This document shows positions 1 through 8,461 of a stretch of DNA of 49,806 nt, piece after piece. The DNA is from Gammaproteobacteria bacterium. Lineage in GTDB: Bacteria; Pseudomonadota; Gammaproteobacteria; SZUA-152. The position numbers and the translations under genes were made by a program. The stretch covers positions 1 to 49,806 of the forward strand of contig JAKISS010000017.1 in NCBI GenBank assembly GCA_021648485.1, written 5' to 3'. Numbering within the stretch: position 1 is the stretch's first letter; every line of letters starts with the position of its first letter. The notes under the pieces were generated by a model. It was given only the letters and a program-made list of their open reading frames with translations. It searched no databases and had not been told where the DNA came from.

Positions 1-2
1 CG

Positions 3-560
3 ATGAACATGATGTTCAGTTCTTTGTTCGGTGTTGGCTATGTCATCGTGCGTTATCGTAAAAACGGCGTTCTCAAGCGTCTCCAGGCGACACCTCTCAG
101 TGCGTTTGAGTTTCTCTCCGCGCAGGTTGTTTCACGCCTGTGGCTGATTATGGCTATTTCCATCATGGTCTACGCGGGTGCCAATCTGTTCATTGACTTC
201 ACCATGTTTGGCTCTTATTGGAATCTGCTTCTGGTTTTCTCTCTTGGTGCAGTCAGTCTTATCAGTATGGGGCTGCTGGTGGCAGCGCGTATCCGCAGCG
301 AAGAGCTGGCGGGTGGCATCCTTAATCTTGTCAGTTGGCCGATGATGTTTCTTTCCGGAGTGTGGTTTTCATTGGAGGGGGCCAATCCGCTGATGCAAAA
401 TCTGGCATTGATTTTTCCGTTGACTCATATCATTGATGCGGCGCGAAGTATCATGATCGACGGAGCAGGTTTGGTAGAGGTGAGTACACAACTGGTGGTG
501 CTTGCAGTGATGAGTGCGGTTTTTTTGTTGCTGGGTGCGGTGTTGTTTCGCTGGAAATGA
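3..560 (+). CDS. ABC-2 type transporter permease, C-terminal part (cut by window edge)
   Basis: This is the end of an ABC exporter membrane subunit. The readable 185 residues begin in the middle of the protein, so the real start lies before the window. A cytosolic loop (residues 17-35, containing YRKNGVLKRLQATPLS) is typical of the ABC-2 family, where it precedes the transmembrane core. Four to five hydrophobic segments follow (about 45-65, 73-95, 105-122 and 160-182). The segment FPLTHIIDAARSIM near residue 140 matches the conserved region of DrrB/NodJ-like permeases. The ATPase partner would be expected upstream and is not visible. The substrate cannot be told from this fragment. The family call is fairly sure. 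Confidence 0.85.
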   Translation: MNMMFSSLFGVGYVIVRYRKNGVLKRLQATPLSAFEFLSAQVVSRLWLIMAISIMVYAGANLFIDFTMFGSYWNLLLVFSLGAVSLISMGLLVAARIRSEELAGGILNLVSWPMMFLSGVWFSLEGANPLMQNLALIFPLTHIIDAARSIMIDGAGLVEVSTQLVVLAVMSAVFLLLGAVLFRWK

Positions 561-893
561 GTAAATCAATCCTGCTCTCTCTCTGACATTATCAGGGTTC
601 GTCGGTATTGCAGACACAAACGGCTGAACCTTCTGTTTTGTCGCCCGCCCCCCTGTGCCGGAATAATTTACACCATACCCGATAACCATTGGGTTTTTAC
701 CGATTAACAACACACAGTTTAACCGATATCCTAACCAGAGTTTGCTGATATTTTATCATCATCGCTGGAGTTGCTTTTTTTCGCCCTGCTAAGGAGGAAA
801 AACGCTGTAGGGCGTAACGTTAATGGCTGAAAGATATGTGTTCAGCTGAGCCGTTACAAAATCAAAAAAACAAGGGATTGGAGGAAGGATGTC
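561..893. other. Intergenic stretch without a convincing gene
   Basis: No open frame with protein-like composition is seen on either strand. An isolated Shine-Dalgarno-like AAGGAGGA near 790 is followed only by a nine-codon frame at about 823, which I do not call a gene. A strong ribosome binding site, GGAGGAAGG at 880-888, serves the next gene. Confidence 0.5.
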
Positions 894-3524
894 ATGTCGT
901 CAATGAAGTGGATTCAAGGTATTGTTATTTCTTTATCGTTGTTATTGGGCGCTTGTGGAGAAGAGAGTGATCCCGATGGAGGCGACACGTCCAACTTAGC
1001 TCCCACAGCGGTGATCACCAGTCCGGCGAATGGAAGTGTTCACTCAGAGGATCGTAATGTCCTTTTCGTTGGTAGAGGTATGGACGATGAAGATGGCGCA
1101 TTGACTGGAGCCCGCCTCGTATGGTCTTCCCAGATTGATGGTCAACTGGGAACAGGTACAGATATTTTCTCCATGCTTTCCGCCGGTAGTCATACCATTA
1201 CGTTAAAAGCCACAGACAGTGACGGAGCGACAGGTACCGATACCATTGCAATCACTGTTAACGCGGTTAATACCGCACCAGTTATTGACAATGTGACGGT
1301 AAGCCCGGTCAGCGTCAATGTTGGTATGTCAGTGACAGTTAGCTGGAACATTACCGATGCAGAAGGTGATACGCTGATTTGTAATCTGGATATTGATGCG
1401 GATGGCTCAAACGAGTACACCATTGATGATTGTGCCAACAATACCTCGCAAATACATACCTACACACAGGCCGGGGATTATCAGGTACGGCTGACCGTTG
1501 TGGATGATATTAATGCGCCGGTACAACAGAATGTGAACGTGACGATTACTGAGCCGAACATCACTTCGCCTCCGAAAATTACGCGCTTTTCCGTAACACC
1601 TGAGGCTCCAGAGACTGGCAGTTCCACGGTCTTTGGTTGGGATGTCAGCGATGGCGATGGTGGCACATTAACCTGCAAACTGGATGTCGATGCAAATGGT
1701 ACAGATGACTACATTATTAACGATTGCGCCAGCAATACCTCACAGACGCACACCTATACCCAGGCAGGCGTTTATCAGGTTCGTCTGATGGTTGAAGATG
1801 GTACGAGTGCTCCGGTGCAAGCATCCATTGAACTGACCGTGTCATCGGTACCACTGGTCATCAGCCAGTTCACCGTAGATCCGGACCCGGCGTATTCGAC
1901 GATAGCAACCACTTTTTATTGGCAAATCAGTGGCCCGGAGGGTGCTGCACTGACCTGTGCGCTGGATATCAATAATGACGGGACGGATGATTACAGTATC
2001 GGTGACTGTGCCAATATTGCATCTCAGGAGCACACTTATACTTCAAGTGGTGATTTTACGGCGCAGCTGACGGTTCGTGACAGCAGTCGTGAGATAAAAA
2101 CCACATTACCGTTGGTGGTCAAACCACATCTTTTGCTGGATGTCGCTGTGAATGGCCCGGTGAGTTCGGAGGGAAGAGCGCTTTACACGATGACGGTGAG
2201 TAATGTGTCAGCGCAGCCGGTTAATGATGTCTCGGTAGTGTATACGGTACCAGCGGAACTCCAGTTTGATGCTGAAAATGATGCTGAGCCAAATGCAGAA
2301 GGTTGCGGAACACGATGTGCCGATGGCGTGGAAGCTTCCTGGGCACTGGGTGTGCTGGCTGAAGGTGAAAGTCGCACTATCACCATCAATGCACAGGTTC
2401 TCCCGGGTGTGTTGGCAGGCGAGCAGGTCATCGCATCTGTACGGGCCAGTTCTTCCAGCGTCATTGATGTTGTCAACGTGTCCAGAACCGTGGTGGTGAA
2501 CAACAATCCAGGCTCACAGCTGGCTGTGAGTGCCTCGAAGGAGCCGCTTATACCGGGTGATAGCCTGACTTTCACCGTTGATGTCGGCAATATCGACAAC
2601 ACAGCACTTGATAGCCTGGAGTTGCGCATCATTCTGCCTGCGGGGGTGAGCGCGAACAGCATCAGTGATAGCGGCACCGAAGACGCCGTCACTGGCGACA
2701 TTGTTTGGGATGTCAGCAGTCTCTCTGTAGGCGACACCCTGCGGCGTACCATTGAGGCCAGCGTAAGTGCGACTGCCATCGCTGGTCAGATCCTCTCCAT
2801 CCGCGCCGAGTTGCGTCATGATGGAGGAGCAAACCTTGATGCCAGCGCCGAGCAGGTGGTAACCATTGTCGAAAAAACGTTTCCCCTTACGCTCGATATC
2901 AGTGCCACTCCCGATCCGGTGGCGGCGGGTGAGCGTTTGCGTTATGAATTCAGCATCAGCAACGTATCTGCCGCGCCCGTTAATGACATCAGCGTACTGC
3001 TTCGCGTACCGTCCGGGCTTCAATTTGACGTTGCAAATGATGCCGAGCCAGATGCGACAGGTTGTGGGGCGGCGTGTATCGGTAGCCAGGAGGCGTTCTG
3101 GGTATTGGGTACACTGGGCAGCGGCGAAAATCGTACCATTACGGTGGATGCTTTGGCGGATATCGGGCTGTTGGGTGGAAGCCTGATAACAGCCCCTGTC
3201 CGTGTTACTGCGCTGGACTCAGGAGATGATATCGACCGTGTGAAGACAGTAGCCGTAACCGCTGAGCCTGTTGTTGGTGACCTTGCTTTGGCGAGGGAGA
3301 GTGGTTGTCTGGCATGTCACAGTATTGATACTGCGTTTTTTGGTCCCTCATGGAGAGCTATTGCCGACAGATATAAAGATACCGCTAATGCAAAAGCCCT
3401 ATTAGTTGATAAAATTAAAAATGGTGGAAGGGGCAATTGGGGCAATGCAACAATGCCTCCCTACTCGCCGCGCGTATCCGATGTAAATATTGAGGCTTTG
3501 GCTGATTTTATCCTGGGTCTGTAA
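894..3524 (+). CDS. Large modular lipoprotein: PKD-like and DUF11-like repeats with a C-terminal cytochrome c domain
   Basis: An 876-residue predicted lipoprotein. Residues 1-21 form a lipoprotein signal peptide ending in the lipobox LLGAC, so the mature protein should be lipid-anchored at the cysteine. Residues 35-125 look like an Ig/PKD-type domain. Three related PKD-like blocks follow (about 126-410). Each carries a Cys pair around a DxDxDG-like acidic loop (DIDADGSNEY, DVDANGTDDY, DINNDGTDDY) and a HTYT strand. Three DUF11-like beta domains follow (about 415-790). The last 75 residues are a class I cytochrome c domain: CLACH at 805-809 binds heme and Met854 in ATMPPYSP is the likely axial ligand, as in c551-type cytochromes. 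A good RBS supports starts at 894 or 903. The function is unknown; a surface or periplasmic redox role is inference. Confidence 0.88.
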   Translation: MSSMKWIQGIVISLSLLLGACGEESDPDGGDTSNLAPTAVITSPANGSVHSEDRNVLFVGRGMDDEDGALTGARLVWSSQIDGQLGTGTDIFSMLSAGSHTITLKATDSDGATGTDTIAITVNAVNTAPVIDNVTVSPVSVNVGMSVTVSWNITDAEGDTLICNLDIDADGSNEYTIDDCANNTSQIHTYTQAGDYQVRLTVVDDINAPVQQNVNVTITEPNITSPPKITRFSVTPEAPETGSSTVFGWDVSDGDGGTLTCKLDVDANGTDDYIINDCASNTSQTHTYTQAGVYQVRLMVEDGTSAPVQASIELTVSSVPLVISQFTVDPDPAYSTIATTFYWQISGPEGAALTCALDINNDGTDDYSIGDCANIASQEHTYTSSGDFTAQLTVRDSSREIKTTLPLVVKPHLLLDVAVNGPVSSEGRALYTMTVSNVSAQPVNDVSVVYTVPAELQFDAENDAEPNAEGCGTRCADGVEASWALGVLAEGESRTITINAQVLPGVLAGEQVIASVRASSSSVIDVVNVSRTVVVNNNPGSQLAVSASKEPLIPGDSLTFTVDVGNIDNTALDSLELRIILPAGVSANSISDSGTEDAVTGDIVWDVSSLSVGDTLRRTIEASVSATAIAGQILSIRAELRHDGGANLDASAEQVVTIVEKTFPLTLDISATPDPVAAGERLRYEFSISNVSAAPVNDISVLLRVPSGLQFDVANDAEPDATGCGAACIGSQEAFWVLGTLGSGENRTITVDALADIGLLGGSLITAPVRVTALDSGDDIDRVKTVAVTAEPVVGDLALARESGCLACHSIDTAFFGPSWRAIADRYKDTANAKALLVDKIKNGGRGNWGNATMPPYSPRVSDVNIEALADFILGL

Positions 3525-3588
3525 TTCACCAGTATGTGTCATGCAACAATAGATGGCGTTTTTTTGTCAGATGAATGCTATCGTGACA

Positions 3589-3621
3589 GGCCTTCCCCGG
3601 TTGAATTACACCGGGGAGGCC
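3589..3621. repeat. GC-rich inverted repeat after the lipoprotein-cytochrome gene
   Basis: An 11-bp stem (GGCCT-CCCCGG against CCGGGGAGGCC, with one bulged T) encloses a 10-base loop, about 65 bases after the stop codon. Neither strand has a T-run directly after it, so it is not a standard intrinsic terminator. It may stabilise the transcript end or act in a rho-dependent stop. Confidence 0.55.
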
Positions 3622-3626
3622 GTTAC

Positions 3627-3902
3627 TCATGGAAAAAAGAGGTTGCTGGTGGTCATGTCTTGTTTATGCTTGGCATGATGTCGTAATGCCAAAACATTTT
3701 TAACCCGGATGTCCCATGTGTCGGGTTGTGTTCCCGCTTCAAGCTTTCCTCCTTCTACCCATCCAATTTTCCCCGGGTGTTCTAATGCGCCGTCCTCGTA
3801 GTTTTCTTCGGCTCTGCTCATAGGCGTAATAATTTTCCTGTGCGCCTTTAATGGGCTTGGTAGAGGGCAAAAAGCGTGTGGATTATCGAAACTAAAAGCC
3901 AT
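3627..3902 (-). CDS. Hypothetical small protein, doubtful
   Basis: A 91-codon frame on the minus strand in an otherwise empty 536-base gap (3525-4060). The composition is protein-like, with a run such as HPGKIGWVEGGKLEAG and a final part rich in His and Lys (LALRHHAKHKQD). The last part faintly recalls the C-terminal strand and helix of PIG-L/LmbE-type deacetylases, but this is too weak to assign. No ribosome binding site is visible before the ATG. It could be a degraded gene remnant or a chance frame. The remaining sequence up to 4060 is AT-rich, and I see no other gene in it. Confidence 0.25.
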   Translation of the reverse strand: MAFSFDNPHAFCPLPSPLKAHRKIITPMSRAEENYEDGALEHPGKIGWVEGGKLEAGTQPDTWDIRVKNVLALRHHAKHKQDMTTSNLFFP

Positions 3903-4060
3903 CAGGTTAATGATGTTCTTTGAAAAACCTTCTGTCTCTGGATGTACTACAATCTGAAATCTGATCCCTTTTTATTTTGGTACGAAAAGAAAATAACAAT
4001 GGTTTTATGGTTGATGGGGGTGGGTGTTCTAATCATTACTCAACGTATATTGCGTGACAG

Positions 4061-4588
4061 GTGTTTTGTGGGGTTTCAGTAGTGAATAATCTGATTGTTG
4101 TTAATATTGCAGAGCAGCGTTTACAATTATTCATGGACGATATGGTAGCCATGGATGTGGCGATTGCCAGCGCAAAAAACGGGGTGGGTGAACAGGCGGG
4201 TAGTGAGCGTACCCCCCGTGGGTGGCATCAGGTGAGGGCAATGATAGGTGGTGACGCAAAAACCAATGCTGTTTTTGTCGGGCGGCGTAATACCGGTGAG
4301 ATTTATTCACCAGATCTGCGGCAGGCATTTCCGGGTCGTGATTGGGTGCTGACACGTATTCTGTGGTTATCGGGTCTGGAATCTGGTAAAAATCGTCTGG
4401 GTGCAGTGGATACCATGCGTCGTTATATCTATATCCATGGTTGTCCCGATGAGGATGAGATGGGTGTGCCCAGTTCACATGGTTGTGTGAAGATGCGCAA
4501 TACCGATGTTATTAAATTGTTTGCTGCTGTTGTGCCAGGTACGCAGGTGTTTATCGGTGAAAATGGTTTTTCCGGTAATATTAAATAA
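4061..4588 (+). CDS. L,D-transpeptidase (YkuD domain)
   Basis: A 175-residue protein that is almost entirely one YkuD domain. It begins with the typical strand pair (LIVVNIAEQRLQLF) and a PRG motif (TPRGWHQV). It ends with the catalytic signature: IHGC followed by SSHGCVKMRN, whose Cys is the expected nucleophile. The family makes or edits 3-3 cross-links in peptidoglycan or attaches proteins to it. No signal peptide or membrane segment is seen, which is odd for a periplasmic enzyme. The start is uncertain: GTG 4061 and GTG 4082 are both possible and neither has a clear ribosome binding site. The stop lies in an AT-only palindrome (4577-4596) just before the sucrose-phosphate synthase gene, so the two may be cotranscribed. 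Confidence 0.85.
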   Translation: MFCGVSVVNNLIVVNIAEQRLQLFMDDMVAMDVAIASAKNGVGEQAGSERTPRGWHQVRAMIGGDAKTNAVFVGRRNTGEIYSPDLRQAFPGRDWVLTRILWLSGLESGKNRLGAVDTMRRYIYIHGCPDEDEMGVPSSHGCVKMRNTDVIKLFAAVVPGTQVFIGENGFSGNIK

Positions 4589-4597
4589 TAATATTTA

Positions 4598-6838
4598 ATG
4601 ACGCTTGCTAAAACGGATTATCAGCGGAAATTTATGCCAGACACGGAACAAAAAGAATTAAGAAACGATGGCTTGTACATCATGCTTGTCAGTATTCACG
4701 GGCTGGTCAGGGGTCACAATTTAGAGTTAGGCCGGGATGCCGATACCGGTGGCCAAATAAAATATGTTGTCGAACTGGCGCAAGCTTTGGTAAAGCATTC
4801 AGGTGTAGGGCAGGTGGACTTGCTCACCCGTCAGGTGTTTGACAGCAAAGTGAATGATATTTATGCCGAGCCTTTTGAAGTATTGACTGATTCTTCTGGC
4901 GTTAATAGCAATGCACGCATTGTACGCATTCCCTGTGGGCCCCGGCGGTATTTGCGCAAAGAAGTGTTATGGCCACACCTTGATGCCTTTGTTGATAATG
5001 TTTTACAGCACATCCGCCGAGTTGGGCGCATGCCGGACTTTATTCATGGCCATTATGCCGATGCGGGTTATGTAGCGACACGTCTGGCCCAATTATTAGG
5101 TGTGCCTATGGCCTTTACCGGACACTCATTGGGCAGGGTAAAACAGCAGCGCCTGTTAGAAAAAGGATTGAAAAAGTCCAGTATCGAATCACACTACAAC
5201 CTTATTCAGCGTATTGAGGCTGAAGAGGTTACCTTGGGCAATGCCAATTTGATGGTCGCCAGCACCAATCAGGAAGTGGAAGAGCAATATCAGATTTACG
5301 AAAATTATCACCCGAGACGTATGACGGTGATTCCTCCCGGGGTGGATGTAAACCGGTTCCGTAAACCCGGTACACAAGAAAGCACTTCACCCATGGCCGC
5401 CGTGCTTTCACGCTTTCTGAACAAACCCAAAAAACCCATGGTGCTGGCGATTGCCAGGCCGGATGAGCGCAAAAACCTGGAGACACTGGTACGGGCCTTT
5501 GGTGAAAACAAGGCCTTGCGCGAAATGGCCAATCTGGTGATTGTGGCAGGTAATCGTGATGATATCGGTGAGTTGGACAAAGGCGCGCGTGAAGTGCTGA
5601 CACAATTATTATTATTGTTCGATAAATACGATCTTTATGGCTGCGCCGCCTATCCAAAACATCACCAGTCAGAACACATTGAAGACCTGTTCCGTATGGC
5701 GGCAAAAAGCAAAGGCGTGTTTGTAAACCCTGCATTAACGGAACCTTTTGGATTAACACTGATTGAAGCCGCTGCCTGCGGTTTGCCGATTATTGCCACT
5801 GAGGACGGAGGGCCGCGCGACATTATCGGTTTGTGTAAAAATGGTGTGCTTATTGATCCACTGGATGTTGATGCACTGGGAAATACTATTTTGGATGCCT
5901 TACATAATAAACGTCGTTGGCGTCAATGGTCAAAAAACGGGCTTGATGGTGCATATAAATATTTTTCATGGGAAAGCCATGCAGACAATTATGTGCGAAT
6001 CATTCAGCGGGTTATTAAAAAGCCGCGCCGTGCCAACCATCAGGTTTCTACCCGGAAAAAATCCCACCTGCCGATTCTTGATCGTATTTTAGTGTGTGAT
6101 ATCGACAACACATTACTGGGAGATGATGAGGCACTTAAAACACTGATCAAAACGATCAAGGAGGGACGGAAATTAAATGGTCACCATAAAATTGGCCTGG
6201 CATTCGCTACCGGGCGAAAACTGGAAAGTGCGCAGGATGTTATAAAGTCAGAAAACCTGCCATGCCCGGATTTTTTAATCACCTCGGTCGGGAGTGAAAT
6301 TCATTACGGTCATGGAATGTTGGAAGACTACGCATGGAAACAGCATGTGGATTATCGCTGGAAACCCAAAGAGCTGCGTAAAGCATTGGTGGATATCCCG
6401 GGTTTGAAAATTCAAGCTGACAGCGTTCAGCGCGAACATAAAATCAGTTATTTTATTGATCCCGAAAAAGCGCCCACAGTGCGAAAAATTCAGGCGCACT
6501 TACGTCACCTCGATCTGCATGCCAAACTTATTTTTTCACATGGCGAGTTTCTGGACCTGTTGCCTGTGCGTGCATCAAAGGGTTTGGCCATTCGTTATTT
6601 ATCGATTAAATGGGGACTTCCCCCGGAACGCATTTTAGTTGCGGGTGATTCCGGTAATGATGAAGACATGTTACGTGGTAATACGTTGGGACTGGTAGTA
6701 GGTAACTACAGCCCCGAGCTTGCGCGACTCAAAGGGCGTGAACGAGTGTATTTTGCGGAAAGCTGTTTTGCCTGGGGAATTCTGGAAGGCATGGCACATT
6801 ATGATTTTCTGGGTGACATCGTGATTCCCGGTGAATAA
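4598..6838 (+). CDS. sps: Sucrose-phosphate synthase fused to sucrose-phosphate phosphatase-like HAD domain
   Basis: A 746-residue bifunctional-type enzyme for sucrose synthesis. The first 480 residues are a GT4 glycosyltransferase of the sucrose-phosphate synthase type. The N-terminal GRDADTGGQ loop is present, and the EX7E-type nucleotide-sugar site includes TEPFGLTLIEAAACGLP, with Glu382 as its first acid. It would join UDP-glucose (or ADP-glucose) to fructose 6-phosphate. Residues 495-740 are a HAD IIB domain with DIDNTLLGDD (Asp501 and Asp503 catalytic) and GDSGNDEDM. Both motifs are intact, so the phosphatase half is probably active and releases free sucrose. ATG 4634 has a better upstream purine stretch (GCGGAA) than 4598 and may be the true start. 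The next gene is a sugar kinase of the same pathway. Confidence 0.9.
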   Translation: MTLAKTDYQRKFMPDTEQKELRNDGLYIMLVSIHGLVRGHNLELGRDADTGGQIKYVVELAQALVKHSGVGQVDLLTRQVFDSKVNDIYAEPFEVLTDSSGVNSNARIVRIPCGPRRYLRKEVLWPHLDAFVDNVLQHIRRVGRMPDFIHGHYADAGYVATRLAQLLGVPMAFTGHSLGRVKQQRLLEKGLKKSSIESHYNLIQRIEAEEVTLGNANLMVASTNQEVEEQYQIYENYHPRRMTVIPPGVDVNRFRKPGTQESTSPMAAVLSRFLNKPKKPMVLAIARPDERKNLETLVRAFGENKALREMANLVIVAGNRDDIGELDKGAREVLTQLLLLFDKYDLYGCAAYPKHHQSEHIEDLFRMAAKSKGVFVNPALTEPFGLTLIEAAACGLPIIATEDGGPRDIIGLCKNGVLIDPLDVDALGNTILDALHNKRRWRQWSKNGLDGAYKYFSWESHADNYVRIIQRVIKKPRRANHQVSTRKKSHLPILDRILVCDIDNTLLGDDEALKTLIKTIKEGRKLNGHHKIGLAFATGRKLESAQDVIKSENLPCPDFLITSVGSEIHYGHGMLEDYAWKQHVDYRWKPKELRKALVDIPGLKIQADSVQREHKISYFIDPEKAPTVRKIQAHLRHLDLHAKLIFSHGEFLDLLPVRASKGLAIRYLSIKWGLPPERILVAGDSGNDEDMLRGNTLGLVVGNYSPELARLKGRERVYFAESCFAWGILEGMAHYDFLGDIVIPGE

Positions 6839-6857
6839 ATCAAGGCAGGTGTAAATA

Positions 6858-7715
6858 ATGACACAAGCTCGCCCCGTTATTTTTGGTGAAGTGCTGTTTG
6901 ACTGTTTTCCTGATGGCCAGGCGGTACTGGGTGGCGCACCGTTTAATGTTGCCTGGCACTTGCAAGAGTTTTCCTGCGCGCCATTGTTGATTAGCAGTGT
7001 GGGGAATGATCGTCATGGAAATGACGTATGTGCTCGCATGCGTGAAAAAGGCATGGACATATCCGGCATACAAATCAGCGATTGTTATCCCACTGGTCAG
7101 GTTGTGGTGACATTGCAGGATGGTCAACCCGGTTATGAGATCGTAACAGAGCAGGCATACGATCATATCCATGCGCAGGCTGCATTGAATGCGCTGCCAG
7201 AACACGCGCCGGCACTGGTTTATCACGGAAGTCTGGCATTGCGGACACAAGCATCAAGAAACGCACTGGATATTTTGTTGCAAAAAACAGGTGCGCCCGT
7301 TTTTCTTGATCTGAATTTGCGTGAACCCTGGTGGGAAATGTCCCTGCTTGAAAGTATTTTACAGCGTGCCACCTGGGTAAAACTCAATGACGAAGAGTTG
7401 TGTGAAGTGACCCGCCGGGCAATGAGTGATGGTCCCGAATTACAGGTTTATGCAAAGGAGTTGTTTGCAGGCTGTCAGTTAGAGCAGCTTATTGTCACAC
7501 GCGGTGCGCAAGGGGCTTTTGTGTTGAGTAAAGAGGGCATCGTGGAAGGTCAGTCTGTGCCGGTAAAAAATATTATTGATACTGTTGGTGCAGGTGATGC
7601 CTTTAGTGCCGTCACTATTGCCGGAATGTTGCAGGGTTGGCCAATAACAGAAACATTAAATGAAGCGCTGAAATTTGCTGCACAGATTTGCCAGCAGCAG
7701 GGAGCCACTGCCTAA
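6858..7715 (+). CDS. Fructokinase-type PfkB family sugar kinase
   Basis: A 285-residue carbohydrate kinase, 19 bases after the sucrose-phosphate synthase gene, with AGGCAGG as ribosome binding site. The N-terminal GEVLFDCFPDG and GGAPFNVAWHL are the fructokinase form of the first PfkB signature. DTVGAGDAFSA (Asp247 the catalytic base) is the second signature. The enzyme should phosphorylate fructose (or a related hexose) with ATP. Together with the synthase this is the compact sucrose module known from methylotrophs and ammonia oxidisers, where sucrose serves as a compatible solute or carbon reserve. The exact sugar cannot be read from sequence. Confidence 0.87.
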   Translation: MTQARPVIFGEVLFDCFPDGQAVLGGAPFNVAWHLQEFSCAPLLISSVGNDRHGNDVCARMREKGMDISGIQISDCYPTGQVVVTLQDGQPGYEIVTEQAYDHIHAQAALNALPEHAPALVYHGSLALRTQASRNALDILLQKTGAPVFLDLNLREPWWEMSLLESILQRATWVKLNDEELCEVTRRAMSDGPELQVYAKELFAGCQLEQLIVTRGAQGAFVLSKEGIVEGQSVPVKNIIDTVGAGDAFSAVTIAGMLQGWPITETLNEALKFAAQICQQQGATA

Positions 7716-8023
7716 TCATTTTGGTTGTATTTTTTGCGGGCATACTGAACTGAATAATAAATTATTTCACCTGCCAATACGCTATATATACAAAGCATAT
7801 GTAGCTGGGAGGTTGTTATTGGCCCTATCTGTCAATTAGTTGTGGCATATTCATTCCTCAGGCGAAAATCTTTAGGTAAAGTATCACTGGAACCAGGCAG
7901 TACGGGTATATGTCTCTCTGACAGAGATTTTGCCCACACCCTGCAAAGCAGGTCTCTGCGCAGGCACAAAAATATGTCATTCTTTTGAGGTTGATGGGTT
8001 GAACTTATATTAAGGAGGCTGCT
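7716..8023. other. Intergenic region before the universal stress gene
   Basis: No gene is seen. It is AT-rich at its left end (several TATA runs near 7780-7800, possible promoter) and contains two small hairpins: TCTCT/AGAGA near 7912-7926 and CCTGC-AAA-GCAGG at 7940-7952. A strong ribosome binding site (AAGGAGG) lies just before the next ATG. Confidence 0.45.
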
Positions 8024-8461
8024 ATGAACTGTTATCAACATATTTTATGTGCAGTTGATTTAAGCGCTGAAAATGTTGCCGTATTTTCACGCGCAGTGGA
8101 GTTGGCCGAGCATTATCATGCTCAGCTGAGCTTGTTGCATGTGGTGGAATATATTCCTGTTGACTTGGCCAATGAGCTGGTTTTGCCAGAACAGCAGGAA
8201 ATTGTGCAACAGTTAATCACTCAGGCGGAAAAAACACTGACAAATCTGGTGGGGAAATCAACGCATATTCAGGTTAAATCACTGGTTGTGCAAGGATCAA
8301 TAAAGTCAGAAATTATTGAGTACGCAAAAGATACCGGGGTTGACTTGATTGTTATCGGCCGACACGGACGCCATGGCTTGTCGCGCTTGTTAGGTTCGGT
8401 AGCAAATGCTGTGCAACACCATGCCCCGTGTGATATTTTGACTGTGCGCATTGACGGCTAA
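8024..8461 (+). CDS. Universal stress protein, UspA family
   Basis: A 145-residue single-domain Usp protein. It starts with the typical beta strand and loop (HILCAVDLS). It carries the ATP-binding type signature G-x2-G-x9-G-S near its end (GRHGRHGLSRLLGSVANAV), followed by the closing strand CDILTVRI. Such proteins are dimeric cytosolic factors that help cells through starvation or redox and respiratory stress. It has its own strong AAGGAGG ribosome binding site and stands alone between the sucrose module and the Alternative Complex III operon. The particular stress cannot be predicted. Confidence 0.92.
   Translation: MNCYQHILCAVDLSAENVAVFSRAVELAEHYHAQLSLLHVVEYIPVDLANELVLPEQQEIVQQLITQAEKTLTNLVGKSTHIQVKSLVVQGSIKSEIIEYAKDTGVDLIVIGRHGRHGLSRLLGSVANAVQHHAPCDILTVRIDG

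Noticed and set aside
2183..2779. A 198-codon antisense frame inside the lipoprotein-cytochrome gene
   Set aside because: Low-complexity Ser/Thr/Val-rich translation caused by the repeat domains on the sense strand.
3589..3621. Intrinsic terminator after the lipoprotein gene
   Set aside because: The stem is good but neither strand has a T-run after it, so I list it only as an inverted repeat.
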